Positions 7,488 to 16,067 of a stretch of DNA of 64,000 nucleotides are shown piece after piece. Each line of letters opens with the position of its first letter. Positions within the stretch are counted from its first letter, which is position 1. This DNA is from Spirochaetota bacterium. Lineage in GTDB: Bacteria > Spirochaetota > UBA12135 > COTS27 > JAFLEE01. The stretch spans positions 1 through 64,000 of the forward strand of contig JAFLEE010000010.1 of the NCBI GenBank assembly GCA_017302015.1. The letters run 5' to 3'. The position numbers and the translations under genes were made by a program. The notes under the pieces are model-generated. The model was not told the DNA's origin and did not search any database. It saw nothing but the letters and a program-made list of their open reading frames with translations.

Positions 7488-8756
7488 TCAGAGCACGCGG
7501 CGCTCGTGCCTCCAAAGTTCCTTCGCCGGCTGGCGCTTTCGGATGACCTCGAAGCGGCCGTTCTTCCGGAGGAAGACTTCGGGGGCCTCGGGGAAGGAGT
7601 TGTAGTGCTTGGCGCTCATGGCGGCGCAATAGGCCCCGGCGCCCTCGATGACGCAGAGGTCGCCGATGCGGGCGCGGGCGAGCAGGCGCGGGGCGAGGCC
7701 TTCGCTGTCCCCCGGCGCCGGGGTGAGCACATCGCCGGATTCGCAGCAATGGCCCACGACGACGCAGGTTTCGGTGGCGTCGGTGTGGGTCTGGGGGATC
7801 ACGACGATGGGATGCTGGGCGCCGTAGAGGGAGGGCCGCAGAACCTCGGTCATGCCCGCATCGAGTTTCAGGAAGCGGTAGCCCTGCGCGCCCGTGTCGG
7901 CGAGATCCTGCACCGTGGTCAGGAGCGCGCCCGCGTTGGCGACGAGCCAGGTCCCCGGCTCGATCTCGAGGTGCAGGCGTCGGCCCGTCTTGCGGGCGAA
8001 GGCTTCGAAGGCCTCCTTCACGGGAAGTCCGACTTCCTGCAGGTCGGTGGTCTTTTCGCCGGACATGCGCCCGACTTTGAACCCGCCGCCCAGGTCGAAG
8101 GCCGTGACCTCGGGGAAGGCGTCGACGAAATCGAGGCTCATGGCGGCCACGCGCTGCCACACGGCGGGGTCGCTCCCCGAACCGATATGGGTGTGGAGGC
8201 GCACGACCCGCAGGGCGAGGCGCTGTGCGAGTTGGCGGGCCCCGTCCACCGCATCTTTCCAAATGCCGAACGAGGAGGCGGGGCCGCCCACATTGGTGCG
8301 GTTGGTGCTGCCGCTGCCGAGCCCGGGATTGATGCGAAGGCCGAGTTCTCCCCGTGGCTTCGCCGCGGCGAAGGCCTCGATCTGGGCCGGGGAGGAGGCG
8401 TTGAAGGAAATCCCTTTCTTCAATAGAAAGGGGAGATTCGCGGGGGCTTCCTGGCAGGTGAGGGTGATGCGCGCTGCGGGGATGCCCGCGGCGAGGGCGC
8501 GCTCGACCTCGTAGCCCGAGGAGCAGTCCAGCCCCAGGCCCAAGTTCGTGAAAAAGCGCAAGATATTGCCGTTGGGGCAGGCCTTCATGGCGAAGCGGGC
8601 GGTCAGCCCGAAGGCGTTGGGGAAGGCCAGCACGGCCCTGGCCGCCTCTTCGAGGGGCGCCTCGCCGTAGATATAGACGGGCGTCCCGACCTGGGAGGCG
8701 ATGCGGCGGGCATGGCCGGCGGAGAGGAAGCGCAGGGTTTCGGGGGATTCGGACAT
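7488..8756 (-). CDS. lysA: Diaminopimelate decarboxylase (PLP fold type III)
   Basis: A 422-residue enzyme of the alanine-racemase-fold decarboxylases, which makes L-lysine from meso-diaminopimelate. The PLP lysine lies in FAMKACPNGNILRFF, the phosphate-binding histidine in HTHIGSGSD, GGGFKVG is present, and the active-site cysteine is in CCESGDVLTP. The tail GAYCAAMSAKHYNSFPEAPEV is the lysA-type signature. I chose ATG 8756 because it starts just before the conserved N-terminus and a -10 box lies eight bases upstream, suggesting a leaderless transcript; an in-frame ATG at 8774 overlaps that promoter. The gene is divergent from recC. Other decarboxylases of the same fold (ornithine, carboxynorspermidine) are less likely. 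Confidence 0.85.
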   Translation of the reverse strand: MSESPETLRFLSAGHARRIASQVGTPVYIYGEAPLEEAARAVLAFPNAFGLTARFAMKACPNGNILRFFTNLGLGLDCSSGYEVERALAAGIPAARITLTCQEAPANLPFLLKKGISFNASSPAQIEAFAAAKPRGELGLRINPGLGSGSTNRTNVGGPASSFGIWKDAVDGARQLAQRLALRVVRLHTHIGSGSDPAVWQRVAAMSLDFVDAFPEVTAFDLGGGFKVGRMSGEKTTDLQEVGLPVKEAFEAFARKTGRRLHLEIEPGTWLVANAGALLTTVQDLADTGAQGYRFLKLDAGMTEVLRPSLYGAQHPIVVIPQTHTDATETCVVVGHCCESGDVLTPAPGDSEGLAPRLLARARIGDLCVIEGAGAYCAAMSAKHYNSFPEAPEVFLRKNGRFEVIRKRQPAKELWRHERRVL

Positions 8757-8764
8757 GGGAGGGG

Positions 8765-8770
8765 ATTGTA
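8765..8770 (-). promoter_or_regulatory. -10 box TACAAT of lysA, next to the start codon
   Basis: The minus-strand TACAAT (8770-8765) is eight bases from the ATG, and the intervening CCCCTCCC has no ribosome-binding character. A weak CTGACC -35-like hexamer lies 18 bases upstream, inside the neighbouring palindrome. Confidence 0.45.
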
Positions 8771-8773
8771 GCA

Positions 8774-8800
8774 TTTTGCCCGGCCTGAGGTCAGGCAAAA
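8774..8800. promoter_or_regulatory. Palindrome over the lysA promoter, candidate operator
   Basis: TTTTGCC (8774-8780) and GGCAAAA (8794-8800) are perfect inverted arms. Inside them CCTGA (8784-8788) and TCAGG (8791-8795) form a second dyad. It spans the region between the probable -35 and -10 boxes of lysA, in the divergent lysA-recC spacer. A repressor site is one reading; the regulator is unknown. Confidence 0.4.
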
Positions 8801-8938
8801 GTCGCGATTTGGATCAAGTCATGGCCGCGAGGCACCAAGGCGCCGAGCCGGAAATTCTGCGTGAACCGGTCGGGTCTGGCGAACGGGAGCCGGGAGGCTG
8901 GGTGGGGGGCGTAGACAGCCGTTGTCCAAGCCCCACGC

Positions 8939-8944
8939 TACAAT
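8939..8944 (+). promoter_or_regulatory. -10 box TACAAT upstream of recC
   Basis: TACAAT lies 29 bases before the recC ATG, leaving a leader of about 22 bases that carries AAGGAA. The hexamer matches the -10 boxes of neighbouring genes. No good -35 box is visible. Confidence 0.4.
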
Positions 8945-8973
8945 CCCTTGGAAGCGGCGATCCCAAGGAAATC

Positions 8974-11900
8974 ATGTCCATCCAGCTCATCTGCGCCACC
9001 GACACCCGCAAACTCATCGACCACCTCGTGAAATCCTTGCGCGAGAATGGCGACTCGGGTCCAGGGATCATCCGGCCCATCCTCCTGCCCTCGGTGCCGC
9101 TTCGCGAACGGGTGCGCAACGAGATCGCCCGGAAACTGGGCGTGGCCATGGGGATCGAGTTCATCCTGCCGGCCAAGCTCGCCGAGTTGGTTTCCCAAAA
9201 CCTCCAACTCCCCCCCCTCGACGAAGGCTGGGGGCCCGATGGTCTCTTCTGGCGCGTGCTCGTCTACCTCGAGAAATACGCCCCCCCGGAGTCCCGCCTC
9301 AAATCCCTGTGCGAAGGCGATTCATCCAAAGTGTCCTTGGCTCGGGCGGTCGCCGACCAATTCGACCAGTACCGCTATTTCCGAGGCGACCTCATCCGGG
9401 CCTGGGATGAAGGCAAAACTTACCCGGCGCTCCCCGAGCACGCCCGCGAAGACGAGAAATGGCAGAAAGAGATCTGGGCCTGGCTCCTGAAAGAAGGCGG
9501 GGCGGTGGGCCGCGGCGAGCACGCCGTGCGCCGAGCCGATGGGCTTCTCGAGAAGCTCGCGGGCCTCCAAGAGCCCCTCTTCCCCGGCGGCCTGGAAGTG
9601 CTCGCCACCGGACCGCTGTCGGTCTCGGTGCTGCACCTGCTCAAGGCTCTGGGGCGTTCGGGCGAGGTGCGCCTGCGCATGCTGCTTCCGAGCCTCGCCG
9701 GCATGTCCCATCCGACGGGCGGCTCCCCGGACCCGGTCGCCAAGGGGCATCCGCTCCTCGAGTCCCTGGGCCAGCAGGCGATGAAGAACTTCCGTCAATT
9801 CGCCGATTCCATCGCCCAGGGCATCACGGTCGAGACCTTGGAGGATGACGCGGGTGGCGGCGATACGCTCCTCGGGCGCTTGCAGCGGGAGATCCGCGCC
9901 GATCTGCCTCCTGGCCCCTTCCCCGCCTCTCTCGCCGTCGACCGGAGCCTGCGCATCCATCGTTGCCACGGCCCGCGCAGAGAACTCGAGGTGCTGCGCG
10001 ATGAACTCCTCGACGCGGCCGGGGCGCTGCCCGGCCTCAAGGCCGAAGAGATCATGGTGCTCGCTCCCGATCTCGACGCCTATGGGCCCCTGGCCGCGGC
10101 CCTCCTGCCGGGCCTGGCCTTCGAGCCCGGCCATATTCCCATGCGCCTCGCCGAAGTTTCCCGGGGCGGGCGCGATTCGGTGCTCCAGGGGCTCGAGGCC
10201 CTCGTCTCGTTCGCCGCGGGCCGCGGCCCGTTGAGCGAAGGCCTGGCCCTCCTCGACCTTCCCGCCCTGCGTCGGCGCATGGGCGATGAAGCGGCCGAGA
10301 GCCTCAAAGAGGCCCTGCGAAGGGCGGGCATCACCTTCGGCTTCGACGGCGCCCATCGCGCGAAATGGGGCGCCGGGTCGTTCGAGGTGGGCACTTGGAA
10401 GCACGGCATGAACCGCCTGCTCTCGGGCTTCTGGTTCGGCGATGAAGCCGGGGCCGTGGCGCCCGGCGGCGCGCCGTACCTGCCGCTCTCCGATGCCCTG
10501 GGCACCGAAGCTTCCCTCGAGGGGGCCCTGTCGATCATGAAGGGCATCCTTGACACGGTCGCGCGCTTCGGCCAGCCGTGCACGCCCGAGGCCTGGGCGA
10601 CGCGACTCGAAGAAGCGAGCGGGGCTTTTTTCCTGGCCGACGACGGTGAGAGCGAAGGCGGGTTGCCCGATCTGCTGGGTCGGCTTCGGAAACTTCGCGG
10701 CGAGGCGGCGGGCCGCGATTTCGGACTCCCCGTCATGCGCGCCCTTCTCGACGGGCTGGCCCAAGATGAAGAACGCCAGGTGCGCAAGATCGGCGGCCAA
10801 GGCGCCATCGGCGGCCTCAAACCGCTGCGCGCCCTGCCGTGCCGGGTCCTCGCCCTGGTGGGGTTGAGCGACGCCGCCTTCCCGCGCCGCAGCGCCGCGC
10901 CCTCCTGGGACCTCCTGGCGGCGGCGCCCCAGGTGGGCGACCGCGACCCGCGCCTGGAAGACCGCGAACTCTTCCTCGATTCCCTCCTCTCCGTTTCCGA
11001 TCGGCTCATCCTCACCGCGCCCGGTCGCAGCGTCCACACCGACAAACTCGAACCCATGTCGGTCTGCCTCGAAGAACTCCGCCGCGTCTGCCTGGCCATG
11101 GGCCAGCGGGCGGGCCGCGACGCCAAAGCCATCGACGGGGAACTCCTGGTCGACCATCCCCTCCAGCCCTTCAACCCGGATAATTTCAACCAGGCCGCCT
11201 ACAAGAGTTACCAGAAGGTCGCCTTCGAATTAGGGAGAAAACTCCAAGCGGGCGGGGGAAGCCGGGCCCCCTTCGCCCCGGGTTCCCCGCTTGGCGCCGC
11301 GGGCCTTCCCGACGGGGAGATCCCCGAGATCTCGCTCGCCGAGCTCGTCGCCTTCTTCAAGAGCCCCGCCAAGGGCTTCCTCGGCTCCCTCGGCATCCGC
11401 TTGCCCTGGGAAGACGCCGCCGCCGATGAAGACCAAGACCCCATGGAATTGGAGAGCGGCCTCGGAGATTGGAAACTCCGCGACGAGATCTTCCGCGACC
11501 TCCTCGAGGGGGGCGTCCCCCACCACGCCGAGCGCCTCATGGCCGGCCGGCTCATCCCCTACGGCGCCTGGGGCCAGACGCTGGTGGCCCAGCGCATGGC
11601 CGATCTCCAGGGTCTCTCCGATGAGGTGCACAACGCCACCGGCGGCGTCGCGCCGCTTCGCGCCTGCCAAGTCCGGCTGCCCGGCGCGCTCCTCACCGGC
11701 GAAGTGCGCCTGAGCGTCGATGGCAAGACCTTCGTCATGCTCACCTCCAGCAAATGGGAAAAGGCGGCGGTGCAACTCGAGTTCTTCCTGCACGCCTCGT
11801 TCTGCGCGGCGGCCGGGGTCGGTGAAGGGGCGCTCCTCGCCTGCAGCCAACCGGAGGTGCTGAAATGCGTGAGCACGGCCCTTCCGTCGAAGCAGGAAGC

Positions 11901-12309
11901 CATCGAGAGGCTTTCCGATTTCGTTTCCTTCTACCTCGAAAATCGAGGTCGCCTCGTGGCGTTCGCCCCGGAGACGAGCTCGGCCCTCTTGAACCTCAAA
12001 GACGGCCAAGATCCCGCCTCCGTCGCCCGAGCCGCGTGGGAAGGCGGGTACTATCCCGGCGAGGGATCCGACGGCGAAAATCTCCTGGCTTGGCGGGGAA
12101 GCGACCCCTTCGACGAAGCCCGCCTCCCGGCCTGGTTGGGGCACGCCAAACGGATCCTGGCTCCCGCGATCGCCTTTGCCGCGCCGGTCATCGGGAACAA
12201 GCCCGCGCAAGATCCCAAGGCGCCGCCACCCAAACCGGAGCCGGCTCCCAAGACCGCGAAGGCCCCGCCTTCCAAGGCCGCCCCCCGCGGGCGAGGAACC
12301 CAAAAATGA
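8974..12309 (+). CDS. recC: Exodeoxyribonuclease V subunit RecC
   Basis: A 1111-residue protein (E. coli RecC has 1122). It is the scaffold and Chi-reading subunit of RecBCD, which processes double-strand breaks for recombination. The N-terminal inactive helicase-like domain is recognisable from FRWxL-type segments such as GLFWRVLVYLEK, YRYFRGDLIRAWDEGK, IHRCHGPRRELEVLRDELLDA, PLRALPCRVLALVGLSDAAFPR and the DLLAAAPQVGDRD region. An alanine/proline/lysine-rich tail of about 35 residues ends the protein. The start at 8974 follows AAGGAA at 8965-8970. The stop overlaps the recB ATG by four bases. Confidence 0.9.
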   Translation: MSIQLICATDTRKLIDHLVKSLRENGDSGPGIIRPILLPSVPLRERVRNEIARKLGVAMGIEFILPAKLAELVSQNLQLPPLDEGWGPDGLFWRVLVYLEKYAPPESRLKSLCEGDSSKVSLARAVADQFDQYRYFRGDLIRAWDEGKTYPALPEHAREDEKWQKEIWAWLLKEGGAVGRGEHAVRRADGLLEKLAGLQEPLFPGGLEVLATGPLSVSVLHLLKALGRSGEVRLRMLLPSLAGMSHPTGGSPDPVAKGHPLLESLGQQAMKNFRQFADSIAQGITVETLEDDAGGGDTLLGRLQREIRADLPPGPFPASLAVDRSLRIHRCHGPRRELEVLRDELLDAAGALPGLKAEEIMVLAPDLDAYGPLAAALLPGLAFEPGHIPMRLAEVSRGGRDSVLQGLEALVSFAAGRGPLSEGLALLDLPALRRRMGDEAAESLKEALRRAGITFGFDGAHRAKWGAGSFEVGTWKHGMNRLLSGFWFGDEAGAVAPGGAPYLPLSDALGTEASLEGALSIMKGILDTVARFGQPCTPEAWATRLEEASGAFFLADDGESEGGLPDLLGRLRKLRGEAAGRDFGLPVMRALLDGLAQDEERQVRKIGGQGAIGGLKPLRALPCRVLALVGLSDAAFPRRSAAPSWDLLAAAPQVGDRDPRLEDRELFLDSLLSVSDRLILTAPGRSVHTDKLEPMSVCLEELRRVCLAMGQRAGRDAKAIDGELLVDHPLQPFNPDNFNQAAYKSYQKVAFELGRKLQAGGGSRAPFAPGSPLGAAGLPDGEIPEISLAELVAFFKSPAKGFLGSLGIRLPWEDAAADEDQDPMELESGLGDWKLRDEIFRDLLEGGVPHHAERLMAGRLIPYGAWGQTLVAQRMADLQGLSDEVHNATGGVAPLRACQVRLPGALLTGEVRLSVDGKTFVMLTSSKWEKAAVQLEFFLHASFCAAAGVGEGALLACSQPEVLKCVSTALPSKQEAIERLSDFVSFYLENRGRLVAFAPETSSALLNLKDGQDPASVARAAWEGGYYPGEGSDGENLLAWRGSDPFDEARLPAWLGHAKRILAPAIAFAAPVIGNKPAQDPKAPPPKPEPAPKTAKAPPSKAAPRGRGTQK

Positions 12310-15300
12310 GCGCGCCCAAATTATTCGTGCTGGCCGACGAAGGCCTTCCCGCGGGTCGGTCGGTCATCGAGGCCTCCGCCGGCACGGGGAAGACGTGGAC
12401 CATCGCCCACCTCGTGCCGCGCATGCTCATCGACGGCGAGATCCAAACCCTCGATGAAGTGGTGCTGGTGACCTTCACCGACGCCGCCGCCCGGGAACTG
12501 GGCGAGCGCGTGCGCCGCGAACTCGTGGTACTGGGCGAATCCCTCGCATCCGGGACCGCCCGGGCTCCCGAAGGCGAAGACGGCCAGCAGGTGCTCCTCG
12601 ATCGAATCGCGCAAAAATCCCAGGCGGATCAGATCCGGATCCGGGAACGGCTCGCCCGGGCCAGCGCCGATATGGACCGGCTCTTGGCGGCCACCATCCA
12701 TAGTTTCTGCCGGCGGGTGCTCTCCGATCTGAGTTTTCTCTGCGGATTGCCTCCGGGCTTGGAAATCGAGACGAACGACCGGCAGATCCGCCAAGAGGTC
12801 GCGTGCGATCTTTGGCGCAGCGGCATCTCCGGTGACCCCCTCTTGAGCGCCGTGGCCCGGTTCCAGAAATGGAGCGTGGGAGACCTTCTCACGGCGTGGA
12901 AAGAGAGCCTGACATTCGGCGATCAGCCGCTCTATCCCCGCCCGGAGGAAATGGCCGGCGTGAAAGCGGCTTTCCTGACGGCGTGGGCCGGCCTTCGCAA
13001 GCGATCGAAAGATTTGTCCGCCGCGGCCGACCTCTTGAAAGAGGGGTTCGAAGGCGGGGTCGTCAATGCTCCCCATCGTGATTTAGAGGCGGAGATCCGA
13101 GTTGCCATGGCGGGGGGCTTGGAAACGATCCCGGGAATGGGCGATCTCTCCCTCATGAGTCGACTTTCCAAATTGGGCGAAAGTGGCCCCTTCCATAACG
13201 GGAGGACTCTGGGAAAGACCCTCAATCCGCGATGGCTTGCCCTTCCCATCATTCAAGATGCCTCGGCCCTCGATGCCATCCTCGTGCGCCTGCATTGGGC
13301 TTGGCTGGGGGAAAACCTCGAGGCCGCAGCCGTCCGCTACGACCGGGAATTGGATCGCCGGGGCGCCCTCAGTTACGAGGGTCTCATCTCCCGCCTGCAC
13401 CGGGCCGTCTCCGAGGAGAACCCCAATCGCGACGCGCTCCTCGCCGCCCTCCGCCGGCGGTGGAAATGCGCCCTCGTTGACGAGTGCCAGGATACCGACG
13501 GACGCCAACTCCAGATCTTCGAGGCGATCTTCCTCGACGGCGGCCCCGATCGACGCCTGGTGCTCATCGGAGATCCCAAGCAGAGCATCTACGCCTTCCG
13601 GGGGGCCGATTTGCGGGCCTACCTCGAATCGGTGGCGCGCATCCCCGATAAGCGCGGGCTCACCACCACCTATCGCAGCGCCCACGGCCTCGTCGAGGCC
13701 CTCAATCTTTTTTGGGCCCTGCGGCCCGAGCCCATGGGCAATCAAGAACTCACCGTGCCCCTGGCCGTCGCCAAAAATCTCGATGAAGCATTGCCCTTGC
13801 CCGACGACGGGCTGGGCCGCCTGGTGGCCGCCGTGGTTTCCCGGGAAGACGCCCTGGGCGAAGCCTGGGCGAAAAAAGATGACCGCATGGCGTCCGCCGC
13901 CGGGGTCGCGGCGCTGGCGATCCAGAACCTGCTGGGCGAGAGCTTGACCAACGGCGACGGGAAGGTCGAGTGCGTGCGCCCCGGGCACTGCGCGGTCCTC
14001 ACACGCACCCATAAAGAGGCGACCGCGGTGCACGAGGCCCTCGGCGACTATGGCATTCCCTCGGTGATCCGCTCCAGCGGCGACGTGATGAAGAGCGAAG
14101 TGGCCGACGACCTCTGGGCGGTGCTGTGGGCCGTGCTGGAAGCGGGGAGCGCGGGCCGGCGCCGCATGGCCCTGGCCACCGAATTATTGGGTTTCGATGC
14201 CGAGGCCATCGCGAACCTCAACGAGGCCCAGGAAGCGCGATGGAAGGGGCTCTTCGAAGAATGGCACCGGGTGTGGTCGGAGAAGTGGGGGGGGATCGTG
14301 GCCCTCTTCACCGCCATGGAGACCGGCGACCCCGCGGGCCCCTTCCAGGTCGGTTTCCCGGCGCGCCTGGCCGACCTGCCCGACGCGGCCCGGCGCCTCA
14401 CCGACTGGCGCCACCTCTGCGAATTGCTGGCGGGCAAGCAGGCCGAAGAAAGCCTGAACCCCGAGGCCCTTTTCCATTGGTTCACCCAGTGCCGAAACGA
14501 GACTGATGACGCCCCCGAGGAGCGCCTGCGGCGCCTGGAAGAAGACGGCTCGGCCGTGGCGATCCTCACCATACACGTCTCCAAGGGCTTGGAGTTCGAT
14601 TTCGTCTTCTGCCCCTTCCTCGCTTCCCAGGGTTCTGCCAAAGAAAATGATTCACCAACGGTGCGCGTGGGTGGCGCGCGGAAACTCCTGAAACGCGAGT
14701 TGGTCGAAGGCGACGAGGCCGATTCCCTCAAATTCGAGGCGACCTGGGAAAACCTCGAAGAAAGCCTGCGCCTCACCTACGTCGCCTTGACCCGTGCCAA
14801 ACGCCGCGCCTGGATCCTGGCGGGCTACGCCGATCATGCCACCAGCCGCAGCCCCATCCCCAAGCCCTCCCCCCTCGACTGGCTCCTGCGGGCGCCCGTG
14901 GAAGGCGAAGACCGCGCCACCTGGTACGGCCGGGTGCAAAAACAGAAGAAAAAGAGCGTCAAAGACGGGAAGGCTGATGAGGGTTGGGTTTGCGAGCACG
15001 AGGCGACCCTGCGCGACCTGGAAGCCAGCTGCAAAAAACTCGGCCCCTCTGCCAAAACTTACCTTTCCATCATCGACGCTGGCGCCATCAAGGAGCGCCC
15101 CTCGAAAAGGAAAGAGGGCGCGCCCAAGGCGGTCGAAGGCGTGGTGCACGAAGCGCCCGCCGCGCTCAAGGGCTGGAACCTCACCAGTTTCTCCCATTTG
15201 TCGGACGGGGAGGGCGGCGAGAAAGACCACCGCGACCTCCCATCCTCCCTTCCCCGGGAAGCGACTCCCCATCCCTCCACACCGGCCGAGGCCAATGGAC

Positions 15301-16067
15301 TGATGGTCGATATCCCCTCGAGCAATCATGTGGGCGACTTGTTCCACTGGATTCTGGAACATTGGGATTTCAAGGCCGAGGGAAGCGCGTTCACGGCCCT
15401 CGTCCAAGAGGCGCTCTCGCGTCACCCCATCGACCTTAAGCTCCCCGATAGCGAGACCCCGGTAAGCCGCCTGTTGGAGCTCTTGCCGGCTTGGAAATCC
15501 GTCCGTCTTTCCGGCTTGGCGCCCCAGGCCACCTTGGCGACGGCCGCCCAGACCCCAAAATGGTCCGAACTGCCCTTCCTGATACCCATCGGCGAAGAGG
15601 GCCTGAGCGGCGAGGCGCTTCGCGGAGTTTTCGAGCGCCATTTCAATCGGGATGCGCGTGAAAAGGAATACGCGGCCTCGCTGTCGGAACTGAAGATCGA
15701 GCCTATCCAGGGCATGCTGGGCGGGTTCATCGACCGACTCGCCTGCGAAGGCGGCGCATGGGCGGTGCTCGATTGGAAGAGCAATCGCCTCGGTAAGGGC
15801 AACGGCGAGGACTATTCCCACGACGCCCTCTGGGAGAGCGCCGCGGCGCACCATTACATCCTCCAGATCCACCTCTACATGGTCGCCGTGGGGCGCTATC
15901 TGGGGCGCTTCGGGGGCGCCGCCTTGAAAGGCGCGGGCCTCCTCTACCTGCGGGGCCTGAAAGGCGGCAGCGACCAGGGCATCCTCTGGTTCGAGGCGCG
16001 CCCCGCCTTGCTCGCCGACCTCGACCGACTCTTCGCCGCCCCGGGCGAAGGCCAGGAGACCCCGTGA
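12306..16067 (+). CDS. recB: Exodeoxyribonuclease V subunit RecB (helicase-nuclease)
   Basis: A 1253-residue UvrD-family 3'-5' helicase with a C-terminal nuclease (E. coli RecB has 1180). Walker A is EASAGTGKTWTI (about residues 22-33), motif II ALVDECQDTDGRQ, motif III LIGDPKQSIYAFRGADL, motif V VSKGLEFDFVF and motif VI YVALTRAKRR. The nuclease domain has GGFIDRLACEGGAWAVLDWKSNRLG, the RecB D-x-K catalytic core, preceded by GDLFHWILEHWDF. The start codon ATG 12306 overlaps the recC stop, and the stop overlaps the recD GTG, so all three subunits should be made in a fixed ratio. Confidence 0.95.
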   Translation: MSAPKLFVLADEGLPAGRSVIEASAGTGKTWTIAHLVPRMLIDGEIQTLDEVVLVTFTDAAARELGERVRRELVVLGESLASGTARAPEGEDGQQVLLDRIAQKSQADQIRIRERLARASADMDRLLAATIHSFCRRVLSDLSFLCGLPPGLEIETNDRQIRQEVACDLWRSGISGDPLLSAVARFQKWSVGDLLTAWKESLTFGDQPLYPRPEEMAGVKAAFLTAWAGLRKRSKDLSAAADLLKEGFEGGVVNAPHRDLEAEIRVAMAGGLETIPGMGDLSLMSRLSKLGESGPFHNGRTLGKTLNPRWLALPIIQDASALDAILVRLHWAWLGENLEAAAVRYDRELDRRGALSYEGLISRLHRAVSEENPNRDALLAALRRRWKCALVDECQDTDGRQLQIFEAIFLDGGPDRRLVLIGDPKQSIYAFRGADLRAYLESVARIPDKRGLTTTYRSAHGLVEALNLFWALRPEPMGNQELTVPLAVAKNLDEALPLPDDGLGRLVAAVVSREDALGEAWAKKDDRMASAAGVAALAIQNLLGESLTNGDGKVECVRPGHCAVLTRTHKEATAVHEALGDYGIPSVIRSSGDVMKSEVADDLWAVLWAVLEAGSAGRRRMALATELLGFDAEAIANLNEAQEARWKGLFEEWHRVWSEKWGGIVALFTAMETGDPAGPFQVGFPARLADLPDAARRLTDWRHLCELLAGKQAEESLNPEALFHWFTQCRNETDDAPEERLRRLEEDGSAVAILTIHVSKGLEFDFVFCPFLASQGSAKENDSPTVRVGGARKLLKRELVEGDEADSLKFEATWENLEESLRLTYVALTRAKRRAWILAGYADHATSRSPIPKPSPLDWLLRAPVEGEDRATWYGRVQKQKKKSVKDGKADEGWVCEHEATLRDLEASCKKLGPSAKTYLSIIDAGAIKERPSKRKEGAPKAVEGVVHEAPAALKGWNLTSFSHLSDGEGGEKDHRDLPSSLPREATPHPSTPAEANGLMVDIPSSNHVGDLFHWILEHWDFKAEGSAFTALVQEALSRHPIDLKLPDSETPVSRLLELLPAWKSVRLSGLAPQATLATAAQTPKWSELPFLIPIGEEGLSGEALRGVFERHFNRDAREKEYAASLSELKIEPIQGMLGGFIDRLACEGGAWAVLDWKSNRLGKGNGEDYSHDALWESAAAHHYILQIHLYMVAVGRYLGRFGGAALKGAGLLYLRGLKGGSDQGILWFEARPALLADLDRLFAAPGEGQETP

